Of a DNA stretch of 29,244 nt, positions 11,811-23,685 are shown piece by piece. The first letter of the stretch is position 1. The number at the start of each line of letters is the position of its first letter. Made by a program: the position numbers and the translations under genes. This DNA comes from Blepharisma japonicum (lineage: Eukaryota; Ciliophora; Heterotrichea; Heterotrichida; Blepharismidae). The notes under the pieces are model-generated. The model did not search any database. It saw nothing but the letters and a program-made list of their open reading frames with translations, and had not been told where the DNA came from. Location: the NCBI GenBank assembly GCA_949751835.1, contig CATKHK010000176.1, forward strand, positions 1-29,244. Reading direction: 5' to 3'.

Positions 11811-12020
11811 CTCAGTAATTAGATATGCCTTTTTATCTGTTTTGCCATGCTCTCGCATGCATATCGGGATTCGCAGTTCGGCTCGTCCATCCTAATCCCC
11901 ATGAATCTAGGAGCACGGGAAAAACTAGCGGCTTGGCCGTTGCCTTATTCTAACCGCTTAACTTCAACACCTATTTGGCCTTAGCATTCTGCCTTTAATG
12001 TCAGAAGGAAAATTTGTAAA
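11811..12020. other. GC-richer island with short stem-loops (candidate RNA gene or relic)
   Basis: This stretch stands out from its AT-rich surroundings. Short inverted repeats are visible: CATGC/GCATG with loop TCTC (11846-11859), GGGATT/AATCCC enclosing 22 bases (11866-11899), and AGCGG/CCGCT (11927-11958). A short minus-strand ORF (11902 to 11819, starting MGIRMDEPNCESRYAC) overlaps it, and its frame is open further upstream. I could not match it to tRNA, 5S, U2 or SRP RNA. It may be a structured non-coding RNA, a foreign fragment or an old gene piece. Confidence 0.3.
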
Positions 12021-12089
12021 GCACAGTGCGCAATGAATAGATGAGAGGGTAAAGCAATTCTTGCTATTTTCTTCTACTTATGCAGAAGT

Positions 12090-12345
12090 CCAAATGCAAA
12101 GACTTACCCTATAATAAAATATGAGAGGAGAGGAATTTCACTAAGTATGGCATCAGAAGCTCTTGAAATTGAAGAAACTCCAATGATAATCAATCCTAGC
12201 TGAAATTTTCTGATGTTATATATTCTATAAATTCTGATTAAGAGTTTAAATTAAAACTTTATAAGAAGAGGAAAAAATGAACAAAAAACTGATGAAGAGG
12301 AGGAGATGATAAGAAAATCTTAATCAGATGTCAGAAAATGATAAT
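12090..12345 (+). pseudogene. Decayed 3' tail of a paralogue of the LNR/beta-helix receptor
   Basis: The segment from 12147 (MASEALEIEETPM) matches, with gaps, the coding sequence near 20278-20320 of the neighbouring intact gene (GMIPETLEYEESPE). At the nucleotide level both share ggcat..cagaa..cttgaa..gaagaa..cca. About 125 bases on, the codons TDEEEEM near 12285-12310 match the acidic run TDGEEEEEE at 20437-20460. Between them stop codons occur, so this is not a working exon. It points to an older tandem copy in the same orientation whose body is gone. Confidence 0.45.
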
Positions 12346-12972
12346 GAGTTGGAGAAGAATTAATTTATTAATATTAGAATTGAATTAAATATAATTGCTT
12401 AATTTTAGAAAAAGATAATAATCCTCAAATATTTATCCTTTCAAATCCTCTTTTTTGTCATTAAAACACCTAAATTTTATTAACTACTTGATAAAATAAT
12501 GATAAATTTTTTATTTAAAAGAAGTTAATAAATCACTAGAACAATTTTTTAGTTATTTTCCAATATTAAATACTGTAACTTTCTTGAGGAATTCTTAAAC
12601 TTTAGTGTAGAAAATGCTATCCAATTTAGTAAATCTACCAAATTTAAATGAATAATCCATTTTTTAAAATTTGACAGTAGTTTTTGATTTTATTTGAATC
12701 CAATTCCATGTCCTTTTAAGCTAAATACTATCCATTGACTATTTTAAAAACATCCAAACCTAAATATGAAATCTCATCTAGAATATTATTCTTTACATGG
12801 ATTTTAGATCCAAATGTGTACTATTGTTTTAAAAATTGCCAATTTACCATAAAAAATAATTATTAAGTGTTATTTCTCATTATAGAATGAAAAATTTAGC
12901 ATCTATGGAAAATTATTTTAATTTTTCTTTTCTCAAGCTTTGAAAATTTTTTTCTAAATTAAATTATAATAA
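12346..12972. other. AT-rich 5' flank of the LNR/beta-helix gene
   Basis: AT-rich sequence with no supported gene. It should include the promoter and 5' untranslated region of the gene starting at 12973. No distinctive element is recognised. Confidence 0.5.
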
Positions 12973-15900
12973 ATGATCCGTATTGTGACTATTTTTATGC
13001 TTCAGCTGTTAATTGCTGCAAGTTTAGTTTCTGGGTTGAGCATTAATTGCAATCTAAACGTATGCCCAGGCTCAAATGTAAAATTTATATAGAGAGGAGA
13101 TGATTATTGTGACCCGCTTTGCATGTTTCCTTATTGTGAATATGACTCTGTTGACTCGGCTTCACCTCAAATTCAAATACTAAATTCAGATTGCCTGTGA
13201 GATTGCTTATATTATATAGGTTGCGATTATTCACTATTAGGGAACGGAGTTTGCGATCAAAGCTGCAATTCGCCTTATTGTGGATTTGATTTAGGAGACT
13301 GTGGATATTGCTGGAATGGATGTAAATTTTATTTAGGCTATGAATATATGCTAGGAGGAACTTGTGATGAGGCTTGCAATGTTATAGCTTGCTACAACGA
13401 CATGGGAGCTTGCAAAGATTGTGCCACAGGCTGTACATCTGACATGCTAGGAAATGGAGTTTGCGATCCTGAATGCAATGGACCTTTCTGCAACTATGAT
13501 TTCGGCGACTGTGAGAATTCTATATGTGCTCCAGGCTGCTATACTTATATGATTGGAGATTCTACTTGCCAAGAAGAGTGCCATGTCAAGGAATGCAATT
13601 ATGATGATTATGATTGCGATTGCTACCCTGGATGTACTTCTTCGATAAGAGGCGATGGAAAATGTGATTCTTTATGTAATAATACTGCTTGCTCTCTTGA
13701 TAATCATGATTGTGGGGACTGTTCATCAGGATGCTTTGATACGATGCTGGGAAATCTTGAATGTGATAATGCTTGCAATAATAAAGATTGCAACTGGGAC
13801 TATGGAGACTGTGGATGTGCTGACGGATGTGCTTTATCAGATTTTGGAAACTGTAAAGCTGAATGCCTTGTTGGAAAATGTGCCTATGATCAAATAAGCT
13901 CAGATTCCTCAAAAAGATGCAATAATAAAGGACTAGTTTTACTTGATTTATATCAAAATTTAGTCAAAGGCTCTTTTGATAGTGCTCCGAATTATTTCTG
14001 GTGTATCTATAACTCACGCACCTACAGTTCTGATACAGATCAGTGAGCAACTTGTGATGTCACCAAAGCTTATGATTTTACAAACTGCAATCAAATCTGT
14101 GATATTGCTGATTGTGCTTATAACTGAATAAATTGTGAGCCTGAAAAGTCATATAACTGCAAAGATGATAACTGTTTAAGCTGCTATGGGACTGATGAAG
14201 GAAAATGCTTTAAATGCAGTGAGTCAACAGTACAGCTTTTTGGGTATTGTGCAGAAATTTGCCCTTATGGGTATGAAGCGAAAGAAATTATGGACAGCAA
14301 CCCAATTTGTTTGCCATTAGTCGACATTACGACACCGAGAAACCCTTATGTTTATTATGCAAGTTCCAAAAAATACGGAGATGTGACAGGAGGGGAAGGG
14401 ACTTTGGAATCTCCTTTTGAAACTTTTGCAGTTGCTCTAGCATTAATTCAAAGAAAATATTCAATACTTTATCTAATAAATGATGGGGATTATGAGTGGG
14501 CGCCTGTTGATGAATTTTACTTTGTAAATAATTTTATAAAAAATAGCCGATCTCCGCTTGCTCATCATAATTCAGAGGACACGGGGACAATGCTATATAT
14601 AAAAATAGCAAGTTTGGATGGAAGCACTATAAAAATAAAGACAATTCGTGATGAAACCAACATATATATCGGGCTTTGGTCTGGACTAACCTTAGAAATT
14701 GAAAATGTCATTTTTGATGGAACTCTAACTACCGCAGCATGCTCTAGCCTAACATACTGCAGCTATTGCCCTTATATTGAAAAGCAGTTAGATGGCTCAT
14801 ATAAGACTGATCATGGACAAAAAATCAAGGCATCAGAATATTTGTCGTCAACATTTTGCACTACTTATAACGACGATTATTTATTTGGAGTGCCAAAACA
14901 AGCTATCTTAAATTTAACCAATGTAACCTTTTCCAACTGGGGAACTCTATATTATGCCTTAATAGAAAGCTGAGGAGGAAATATTACTCTTAATAATGTA
15001 AATTTTGATAATATCGTTATTTTTAGCGATGAAGTGGCTGCTGTCATTTCAATGCAAGATTGTGACGATCCGTTTTATAATTGCGGCACTTTGAATTTCA
15101 CAAATGGGAAAGTATCTAGAATTAACAATGGCTTTGAATATGCTGATCCAATTGACTTTAGAGGGTTTTTGTATGCTGAAAGAATTCAATATGCAGCTTT
15201 TACAAATGTAATTTTTGAAAAAAATTTGGTGGCTCTTCAGACGTCATCCGCTTTCGAAACTGGTTCTCTTATTACCCTTAAAATATTTCGAACTTTAGAA
15301 ATTAACAATTGCCAATTTATTTCAAATATTGCAGATACAGGAATTATTAATATTGCGTCAAAAGGTTTAAATTTTGTAATATCAGTAAACGAAAATAATG
15401 AGCTTACTGATTTATTGGAAGATCACATATATATACACAATTCAACATTTACAGGAAATTATGGGAAATTTTATGGGATTTTATATGCAAGTTTCAAAGG
15501 GCAACTTCAAAACTTTCGATTTGAAAATCTGAGCATTAGTTCTAACGGAGTTGAAAGTGGATCTTTGATATATGTCACAAACAATGAAATTAAGACCGAA
15601 TATGAAACAGACACGATAAAGTCAGCAACTTTATCAACAACAGGGCAGAGAGTCACTGCTACTTATAAAGCTCGTTGATTTATTATAAAATATATTAATT
15701 TTTTTGAAAATTATTCAGGTGGCTCTGGGATGATTGATATTAATAACTTAGTGAATATAGAGATTAATAGTTTGTCACTAGATTCCAATGGCGCCAGTAC
15801 AGATATTGATGTAAACAATATAATACTTAATGATTGAATAGAGGATTCAAGTATGTATCTTAAACTGCAATATAGTAATGCTGCTCTTATTGACTGCTCT

Positions 15901-18900
15901 TCAATGATGTCTGTTAGCTCGTCAATTAATATTTCTATTTCAGATTTTAGTATGACCAATAATTATTGTCAGGAATCTTCACCTGTGTTTATCTTATCAA
16001 AAATTGCAGAATTATCAATCTCAAAGTTTAATTGCACAAAAAATGAAGGAAATGGAGACCATCCGATATGTGTGTATTTTGTAGGTACTATAGAAACCTC
16101 TATTATAAACTCTAGTTTCATGAACAACATTAATCATTATTCATCTGGGCCAGGAGCAATTGGCACTATAACTGCTAATTTAAATCTGACCTTAGAAAAT
16201 TGCTTATTTCAATCGAATTCTGCTGGGTATGGAGGTGCATTGTATTTCCAAGGGAGATTTTTATATATTTCGAAAAGTATTTTTATTACGAATGAGTCTC
16301 CAAATGAACTCGGAGGAGCTATTTATTATTCTCCTCAAATCACCTATAAAAACTCAGGATTTTTTATTAACAGCTGTATTTTCAACAAAAATTGAGCTGT
16401 TAGTGATGGAGGGGCTATCTATATTGAAGAAAAAATTATCGGCTCAACAAAAATTGATCTTCAGTTTAAAAATGCTTCTTTTTACTATAATTCTGCCGAA
16501 AACGGAGCAGCGATATATATAGAAAAAACAGCTGCTTTAAGCCAGACTTCTTCAATAGTAGATTCTCATTTTTTTAACAACACAGCAAATTCATCAGGGA
16601 CTTTATCAATTTCATTTTATAACGGAATTTTGTCAATTACCGATACTGATTTTTCAAAAAATTATGCTAAATGAGGAGCAGCAATGTATATTACCACAAA
16701 AGAAGACGGTTCTTCATTAAGATCACAAACTATATTAGACACCTGTACAATTACAAGTAACTCAGGAGAGTCAATTATTCATATGGACGATTTAAGCCAA
16801 TATTCATATTTGGAAACGATAAATTGCCTTTTCGAGTTGAATTTAGGGACTGTTATATTGCTTAATTATGATAATTGGATAGAAACAGCGTCAATATTTA
16901 GATATAATACTGCAAGTAATGGAGGTAGCTCAGTAAGCCTGCAAAACAAAGCAACAGGAGAGTCAACAGGAACTCTTTTCTACGAAAATACAAGCAAAGC
17001 GACTGGAGGAGCTGCATCAATTAGCTCTCAATCAATTTTTAAATGCTCTTTTTGCAACTTTACAAATAATTATGCAGAAAATTCTGGTGGAGTCATTTAT
17101 GTTGAGCAAAATTCTTTGATTTTAATAGAGGATACTGTAATTACTGGAAATTCTTGTCTTAAAAAGGGTTCTGTGATGTATCTTTTAGGGACTTCTTTAG
17201 TTTCTTCTCAAGTTATAAGTACAGATATATACAATAATCAAGCATCTGAGGGAGCAATAGTCCTTTTAGATGCGTCTATTTTGATTGAATCTTCAAAAAT
17301 CCATGAGAATTTATCAGACGAAGCAAGCCCCGGTTTGATTTTGACCCTCTCAAATGCGACTATTTCTAACTCTCAATTTTATTCTCAACTTAGTAAGCAA
17401 GGATGCTTTATATATTCATCTACCCAAAGCTCTTTATATATTTCTAACTCAACCTTCCAAAATGCTGTTTCTTCAGGGTCAGGAGGTGCCATATTCGCTA
17501 TTTCTACCTCAATTACGACATTAAACTGTCTTTTTTCAAATCTCCAAGCGAACTCTGGAGGGGCAATACTAGCTTATTCTGATAGCTCTCTTCTTATCCA
17601 GTCTTCTAATTTCACAGACCTTACTTCATATAGCACTGGCGCAGTTTTCGATTTATACCAAAGCAACGTAACAATATTGAATTCTTTTTTCCAAAATTTT
17701 TCTAGTACTGGAATTTATGGAGACAAATTAGGAAATTTATATATTACAGGCTCATCTTTTAATAGTGCTAATGGAGTTAATGGAGGAGCAATATATTGTA
17801 TAGCTTGCTCTGATATAGCCATCAAAAACAGTAAATTCGTGAACTGCAATGCTACTCTTGGCGGTGCTGTTCATTTGTTAACCTCTTCAGATGCACAGAT
17901 AAACTCTGTATATATCATAGATCAAACCTACTTTATAAATAACACAGCTCTAAATGGAGGTGCACTCTATGCAAATAACATTCTATTGAATCTAACAAAC
18001 TCTTACATATACCATAATCATGCATTTGTGTCAGACTCAGATCAAGAAAACACAAAAATTCAATATGGAATTGGAGGAGGCCTTTTCTTAAACTGCAAAG
18101 ATCTTGATATATGCGAATTTTACCTTATTAATAATAATTTTGAAGAAAATGCAGCAAGCTATAATGGAGGAGCCTATGCGTGAGATGATATTATGCCGAT
18201 TTCTATCGATAATATTTTTTTGAGTAATTCAGCAGCTTATGCACCAAATGTTGCATCCTATCCAATTTCAATGGCTGCAGAATCAAGTAATTCATCATTA
18301 AGGAGGCTAGAAAGCAGAAGACTAGGAGATCCTCTAATTATTGCTAATTTAGAGAATGTTGCTTCAGGTCAAACTTATACAACACCATTAATTATTTCTT
18401 TAATTGATCATGATGGAAACGTTGTAAAGACTGATAATACAAGTACTGCTGAGCTTCAGACTATTGATAACAAAACAACAATTTCTGGAGGAGCCAGAGT
18501 ACTAGCAAACGAAGGAGTATATACATTTTCTTCATTTACGCTAACAGGGTATCCAGGAATAAATACCAAGATTTTAGTATATACATCAGCTATTGATACA
18601 TCAAAAAGCACTAAGGCAAAAGATGATGTGGAGTACCATCAAGTTGTGTTTATTAATGTTACTTTTAGACTCTGCCTAATTGGAGAGGCAACTGTAGGAA
18701 ATTTATGCAAAATCTGTGGATCAAACTATTATAGTTTAGATCCTTCCATCCCTGAATGCCAGACATGCCCCGATAATGCTATTTGTTATGGAAACTATAC
18801 GATGGTCCCAAAACCCGGCTATTGGAGAGATAATATGTATTCAAGTGTCTTTTGAAAATGTCCAAATTCAAATGCTTGTCTTGGCTCACCTGACGCTGGC

Positions 18901-20520
18901 AATATTTCATATACAGGAGAATGTGATAAAGGGTATAAAGGAAATATGTGTCAGTCTTGTGAATACGGCTACTCAAAAACAGCTGAAGAAGCTTGCAGTC
19001 CTTGTCCAGATGATACTTCGAATAGTTTGAGAATTGCTGGCGTTTCTATAGCTCTCATAATTATCTGTGCAATTATGGTAAATTCAACGAGAAGATCTGC
19101 ATTTAAACCTACTTCACTAGCATCAATTTACATAAAAATTTTTATGAATTATTTACAGTTAGTTATGCTTGTGACTACTTTTAACTTAAAATGGCCAAGC
19201 CTTGTATGGAAAGTATTTTCTATTCAAAATACAGCTGGCTCAGCAAATGATCAAATTTTTTCTTTTGACTGTTTTTTGCAGGTTAAAGATGATCCTGATC
19301 AATATTATTATAGTAAGCTTATACTAATGAGTCTTGCGCCTTTGGTTATTGCACTAACTTCTCTAATCGCATGAATTTTGATATATACTAAGAAGAAAAG
19401 CTTTAAGCATTTTAGGAATGATTACATATCTTCATGCGTTATTTTATTGTTTTTAATTCATCCAAATATTGTAAAAATGATGTTTGGAGCATTTAGCTGC
19501 AAACAAATAAATTCAGGAGAGCGATGGCTTACAGCAGATTATGATATCAGATGCTGAGATAGCAAGCATGTTTTTTATTTGTGCGTAGTTGTTATTCCTT
19601 CAATTATACTCTGGGGTATTGGAATTCCAGCTTTATGCTTACTTAATTTGGTGAAAAACCGAAGAAAACTCAATGAAATTAGTCCAAGGTTAATGTTTGG
19701 ATTTTTTTTCAATGGTTATAAAAAATCATGCTATTATTGGGAATTTATTATTTTATATAGAAAAATTTTGGTGATTTGTTGTTCTGTCTTTCTGGCTAAT
19801 ATTTCTGTCAGTGTTCAAGCTCTTAGCGTAACGATAATACTTGCAGCCTCCCTCCATCTTCACTATACAAATAATCCCTATAGTGGTCCAGTTTTAAATG
19901 AATTGGAATTAAGATCAATTTTTGTATCAGCCATTACAATTTATTGTGGACTTTATTTTTTAACAGATTCTTTAGATGAAACTAGTAGATTTATATTTTT
20001 CTTGATTATAGTGCTCGCAAACGTTTATTTTTTATATTATTGACTTTTTAAATTAATTGATACGGGATTGAGAAGTTTGCAAAAAAGCATACCTTTTCTT
20101 AAGCACAAGTGATATAAAAATGATGGCTATGATGATAAATTATTTGAAAATCCTAAAAGAGGCCATATAGTAACAAAGGAAGGTGAAGAATTTTATTCAA
20201 TTTTACACAGCATCCCACAGAAAAAAGAGAGAAAAGATGTATTTGATCCACATTTAACTATGGCAGATGTGTTTATCGGCATGATACCAGAAACACTTGA
20301 ATATGAAGAAAGTCCAGAATGCAGCTCTCAAGAAAAAAATGATATAGCTTCGTCCTTTAAAAATTCTGATTTTGAAATTGAATTGCCAACATCGGCTGAA
20401 AGGTCTAAGGAAAAAGATAGGCATATATATGGAACTGATGGAGAAGAAGAAGAAGAAGAAAAATTGGAAAGCTTGAGTTTAACATTGGAGCAGGAGATTC
20501 TTGAACTTAAAGTTGATTAA
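12973..20520 (+). CDS. Large LNR / Pmp-like beta-helix / multi-pass surface protein (2510 aa)
   Basis: ATG at 12973 opens a signal peptide (MIRIVTIFMLQLLIAASLVS). After a 15-base intron (13078-13092) one frame with more than a dozen TGA-Trp codons runs to TAA at 20518-20520. Residues about 25-380 hold eight or nine Notch/LNR-like Cys repeats, for example CTSDMLGNGVCDPEC. A Cys-rich patch (about 370-425) follows. Residues about 550-1760 form a long repeat region with recurring GGAIY/GGALY, F-x-N-N and N-S-F/C motifs, typical of Pmp-like right-handed beta-helix proteins. A second Cys-rich module (about 1896-2010, CGSNYYSLDPSIPECQTC) precedes about nine membrane segments (2016-2355). The acidic cytoplasmic tail contains DGEEEEEEKLESL. 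Ciliates carry many large surface proteins with beta-helix plus GCC-type module plus multi-pass ends; the N-terminal LNR array is the less usual part. Likely plasma-membrane adhesion or sensory role, unproven. Confidence 0.85.
13078..13092 (+). other. 15-base spliceosomal intron, phase 0
   Basis: The bases gtaaaatttatatag lie between codons 35 (Asn) and 36 (Arg) of the LNR gene. They start GTA and end TAG, and if retained they would place TAG in frame. Removal joins a Cys-containing repeat smoothly (CPGSN then RGDDYCDPLC). The length matches the 15-16-base introns of heterotrich ciliates. Confidence 0.85.
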
Positions 20521-21272
20521 TCTAATTAAAAGCTCATTTGAAAAAAAATTAATTTAGATAGTTTCTATAGCCTATGAAAGCCTACCTGTTAAAAAAGAAA
20601 AAGACTGAGGCTTTTTATACATTTGATACATAAAGTTAATAATTTGACAATCTTTTAATAAAAGCATTTGTTTAAACAAATAGTATTATAAAAAATAAAT
20701 AATAAAACTATTTTAAACGTTTTACAAATTATTGATTTTTTTGAAATTTTAAATTAATATAAAATTTTATGCATTTAAAAACTCTTGGACAGGAGTTAGA
20801 TTTTTCTATTTATATAATTTTAAAACTGATTAAAGAGAGATCCTCAAAAATGATCTATTTAATTACAGAACAGTTATATATAAGTGATGTGTACATGAAA
20901 ATCGACCTTTGAATATTCAAGAATGGCTTATTGATAAATAGATATATTTACAATTATTTTTACTGCTAAACCATAGGATCATTGTTAATTATTGTCAAAC
21001 AAATAGATAAAAAATTATTGTAACTAAATATTAAGCCTCATTGGATCTTAAATTTAACAATAAATTTCTATCAAATATAATCTACTAAGAGGCTTATGAC
21101 CAAGCTTGAAATGTAGCAACTACTATTACTATATGGAAGCTTGGAAAAATTAATCAAATGCAATCTACTTTTATTTTTCAATAAAACATAATTTTAAAAT
21201 AGCTACTAATTATACTAAGTATATCCCTTTTAAAAAAAGCCCTCTAATTTATAAATGAAAATTGATTAATTA
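20521..21272. other. AT-rich spacer between converging genes
   Basis: About 750 AT-rich bases between the LNR gene (plus) and the helix-turn-helix gene (minus), whose 3' ends face each other. No gene or RNA is supported. It contains a perfect palindrome (20666-20681) and an AAACGTTT (20715-20722). Confidence 0.55.
20666..20681. repeat. 16-bp perfect palindrome ATTTGTTTAAACAAAT
   Basis: Perfect self-complementary 16-mer about 150 bases after the LNR gene stop. It could be a protein-binding site, a 3'-end hairpin or chance in AT-rich DNA. Confidence 0.4.
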
Positions 21273-21944
21273 TTAAGAATCTTCAATTTCCTCAACATTT
21301 TGACTATTCCCATCAAGCCCCTTCACAAACAAATCTCTCCATCCCAAAATCGTTTTTTCACTGATTCCCAGCATTAGTGCAATTGGTTTTGCATACCCTG
21401 CTTTGATTACCAATTTGACTATTTCCTCTCTAATTTCGTTGTCCAGCAATTTATTATACAATCTTTTTGCCCTGCTCATCATTTCTTTAATTTCATCACA
21501 TTTTTCCTGAATTTCTGGGGTAAGTAGTTCCTTTACATTACTTAAGGTAAGTGACTCATTGCCTTCTTTAATTTTAAAGGTCGATTTGCAGAACCTTTCT
21601 ACCGATTTTTCTGTAGGTTTTTTGAAGCCTTCTAGAACTCCATTCGTAAAATGAAGGCTTTGAGAAGATGGGTCATTGTCGGCTTCTTTAAAACAATTAG
21701 GGTTTTCTCTTCATTGCTTTCTTCAAGATTTTATGTGGCTGTAAGAAATGTTGAAAAGCTTCATTAAAATGCTCCTTCCACCATATTGGTCATAAATCTC
21801 AACGATTTCTTCTTTTAGGCGATTCGGAACTTGCTTGGCTCGAAGGATCTTGCCGTTGTAGAGAGGTTTTAGTTCGGCTTTTATTGCTTTAAGCCTGAGA
21901 GCAAGTTCTCGGGTTTTTTCTTGATCTGATAGATATTCATTCAT
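21273..21944 (-). CDS. Protein with two helix-turn-helix repeats (223 aa)
   Basis: ATG at 21944, stop at 21273-21275, one frame with three TGA-Trp codons. Two regions repeat each other: residues about 43-80 (KEEIVEIYDQYGG...LFNISYSHIKSWRKQW) and about 169-206 (REEIVKLVIKAGY...MLGISEKTILGWRDLF). Each has the E-E-I-V helix, a Gly turn and a recognition-helix-like IS..xI..WR of transposase-type or Psq-like helix-turn-helix domains. The link between them is polar and Lys/Glu-rich; the C-terminus is acidic (NVEEIEDS). There is no catalytic domain, so it looks like a DNA-binding protein, possibly a domesticated transposase N-terminus. It is 233 bases downstream of the first methyltransferase on the same strand. 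A role in regulating that cluster is only suggested by position. Confidence 0.65.
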
Positions 21945-22177
21945 TTTTAGTCCCCTGTTTTTATAAAAATATTTTTTAAATTTAAAATTAAAATATAATT
22001 TTCTTTTGCTAGAGCCCGCTAATATTTAAGATTAGTATACAAAAATATTAAGGAAATTTCTATATCTAAAAAATATTTGAAGGTCTGACAATATAAATGA
22101 AATGCACATTTAATCTAAAAATTTTTAATTTTAATTCGAAATGAATTTAAATTGAGTTTAGATTGAACTAATCTTAA
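21945..22177. other. Short AT-rich spacer
   Basis: Separates the first methyltransferase 3' end from the helix-turn-helix gene start on the same strand; it should hold the promoter of the latter. No distinctive motif is seen. Confidence 0.4.
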
Positions 22178-23188
22178 TTAAATTGCTGTTGCGCTGACAA
22201 CATGATCATTAGTTGATTGAATATGAACCACGCTATCAAGTCTAAAGCCAGTTTCATTGAGTAAAGCTTCAAGTTGCTCCTTCGATCTTTCTTTTCCATT
22301 TAAGACTGCCATCATGTGAATATCAGCCATTCTTGCTATGAAATAATTATCACTTGACCTATCAATGACAGCATCTATGATCTTGAGCTGTTTTCCTACC
22401 TCTAAAGCCCTTCTGCAATTCTGTAAAATTTTTTTTGAATTTTCATCATTCCAGTCAAGCAAAATATGCTTCATAAAGATGCAGTCAAAACCTTCAGGGA
22501 TATTATTTAAAAAACTGCCTGAAATTACACTGAATTTTTCTTGTAAATTATTATCTGAGAAAATTTTTTCTGCTTTTGATTTGACTTCTTCAAGCTCATA
22601 AACAGCACCCGATATGTGAGGGTTTCACTTCAATAGCTCAATAAGAAGTGAGCCATCTCCTCCTCCTACATCAAGAACTCTGTTTGCTGAAGAAAGATCG
22701 ATTATTTTGTAACCATCTCCAGAAACTTGAGTAATTGCTCTCATAGATCTTTGGAAAGTTTCTAAGAGATCTGGATGAGCTGAGAGGTACTCAAAAGAAT
22801 GGCATCCAAAACGTAATTCCAAAGAAGATGTATTCTGTTTGGTTGATTCAGTGAATTTTGAGAGCATTTCAAGTGAAAATGGATTTCCAAGCCATCTTGC
22901 GATTGCATTGATTTTTTCGTCTATTAGAGCATCAGAAAGAGGAGAATTTGACCATAGGCCAGTTTCTTGATTAAATGAGAAGAATCCCAAAGGCTCTAAA
23001 GCCAATAAAATTCTTTCTAACTTTTCTGGAATTGCTGGAGTTTGCTCTGCTAATTGAGAGAAAGGTTTTGGCTCAGCAAGAAGTTGTGGGATATTAAATT
23101 CAACAACTGCATGAATCATCGCAGTTACTTGTGGCCCCAATAAGAACTGATAAATTTTCCCAAGGTTAGCAAGTCTATCACCCTCCAT
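22178..23188 (-). CDS. Family-2 O-methyltransferase, copy A (336 aa), catalytic His replaced
   Basis: ATG at 23188 (MEGDRLANLGKIY), stop at 22178-22180, with one TGA-Trp at 22625-22627 where copies B and C use TGG. The N-terminal winged-helix dimerisation domain (about 10-100: FSQLAEQTPAIPEKLERIL) precedes the SAM-binding motif VLDVGGGDGSLLIELLK (about 172-188). This matches the COMT / hydroxyindole O-methyltransferase (ASMT) family at its usual length, which methylates hydroxyls on small aromatic molecules. In this family the general base is the His of an HDW motif. Copies B and C have HDWDDEN, but this copy reads LLDWNDEN, so His is Leu (codon ctt against cat). SAM binding looks intact, while normal catalysis is doubtful. 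It may be an inactive dimer partner or have an altered role. The frame is clean, so it is not an obvious pseudogene. Confidence 0.8.
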
Positions 23189-23685
23189 TTAATTATAGAC
23201 ATTTTAATAGTAAGATTTTTTATTGATGATATGATGATTAAATAATTTTATGATGAGTTCAAAAACTTTATTAACTAATAATTAAACTCAATAGTTATGA
23301 GAAAAATTTATCTCATCAACTTTAAGTGTCCTTTCATTATGTAGTAGCATTTATCATAAATTAATTCTTTCCTTTTATTTTTTTGTGACTTAAGTTTGAA
23401 GTATATTCGTTTTATCTTGCTAGACAGAAGATCTTAAATTTTCTTTTTTAAAATTAATACAAAAATATTTTTAAAACGTTTTTCAAATATTTAAAATATA
23501 ATCCGTTAAAATGCTTCCAAGCAGAAAAGCAATTGATATTTTTTTAATTTGAAAGTTAAAATCTCAAAGCAGTAAATAAGCTCAAACTACAATAAACGAA
23601 ATGCACTAAAGCGTATAATAAATTCCTCCCTCTGGAGAGACTATTAATTACTATTATTTTGAATTTACTTCTAAATTAAGTTAAA
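23189..23685. other. Spacer between methyltransferases A and B
   Basis: AT-rich. It contains the promoter side of copy A and the 3' flank of copy B. A perfect 10-bp palindrome AAAACGTTTT lies at 23473-23482. The last ~50 bases before the copy B stop resemble those before the copy C stop. No gene is seen. Confidence 0.5.
23473..23482. promoter_or_regulatory. AAAACGTTTT palindrome upstream of methyltransferase A
   Basis: The identical 10-mer occurs at 24889-24898, upstream of copy B, and a shorter AAACGTTT at 20715-20722. Its repeated placement between cluster genes suggests a regulatory site or a shared duplicated flank. It may be chance, and no match is seen upstream of copy C. Confidence 0.25.

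Noticed and set aside
13586-13912. Minus-strand ORF of 108 codons inside the LNR array
   Set aside because: It is antisense to a clear Cys-repeat coding region and has no domain of its own.
16229-16522. Plus-strand ORF of 97 codons in the beta-helix region
   Set aside because: It is an alternative frame of the large gene; the main frame carries the repeat motifs.
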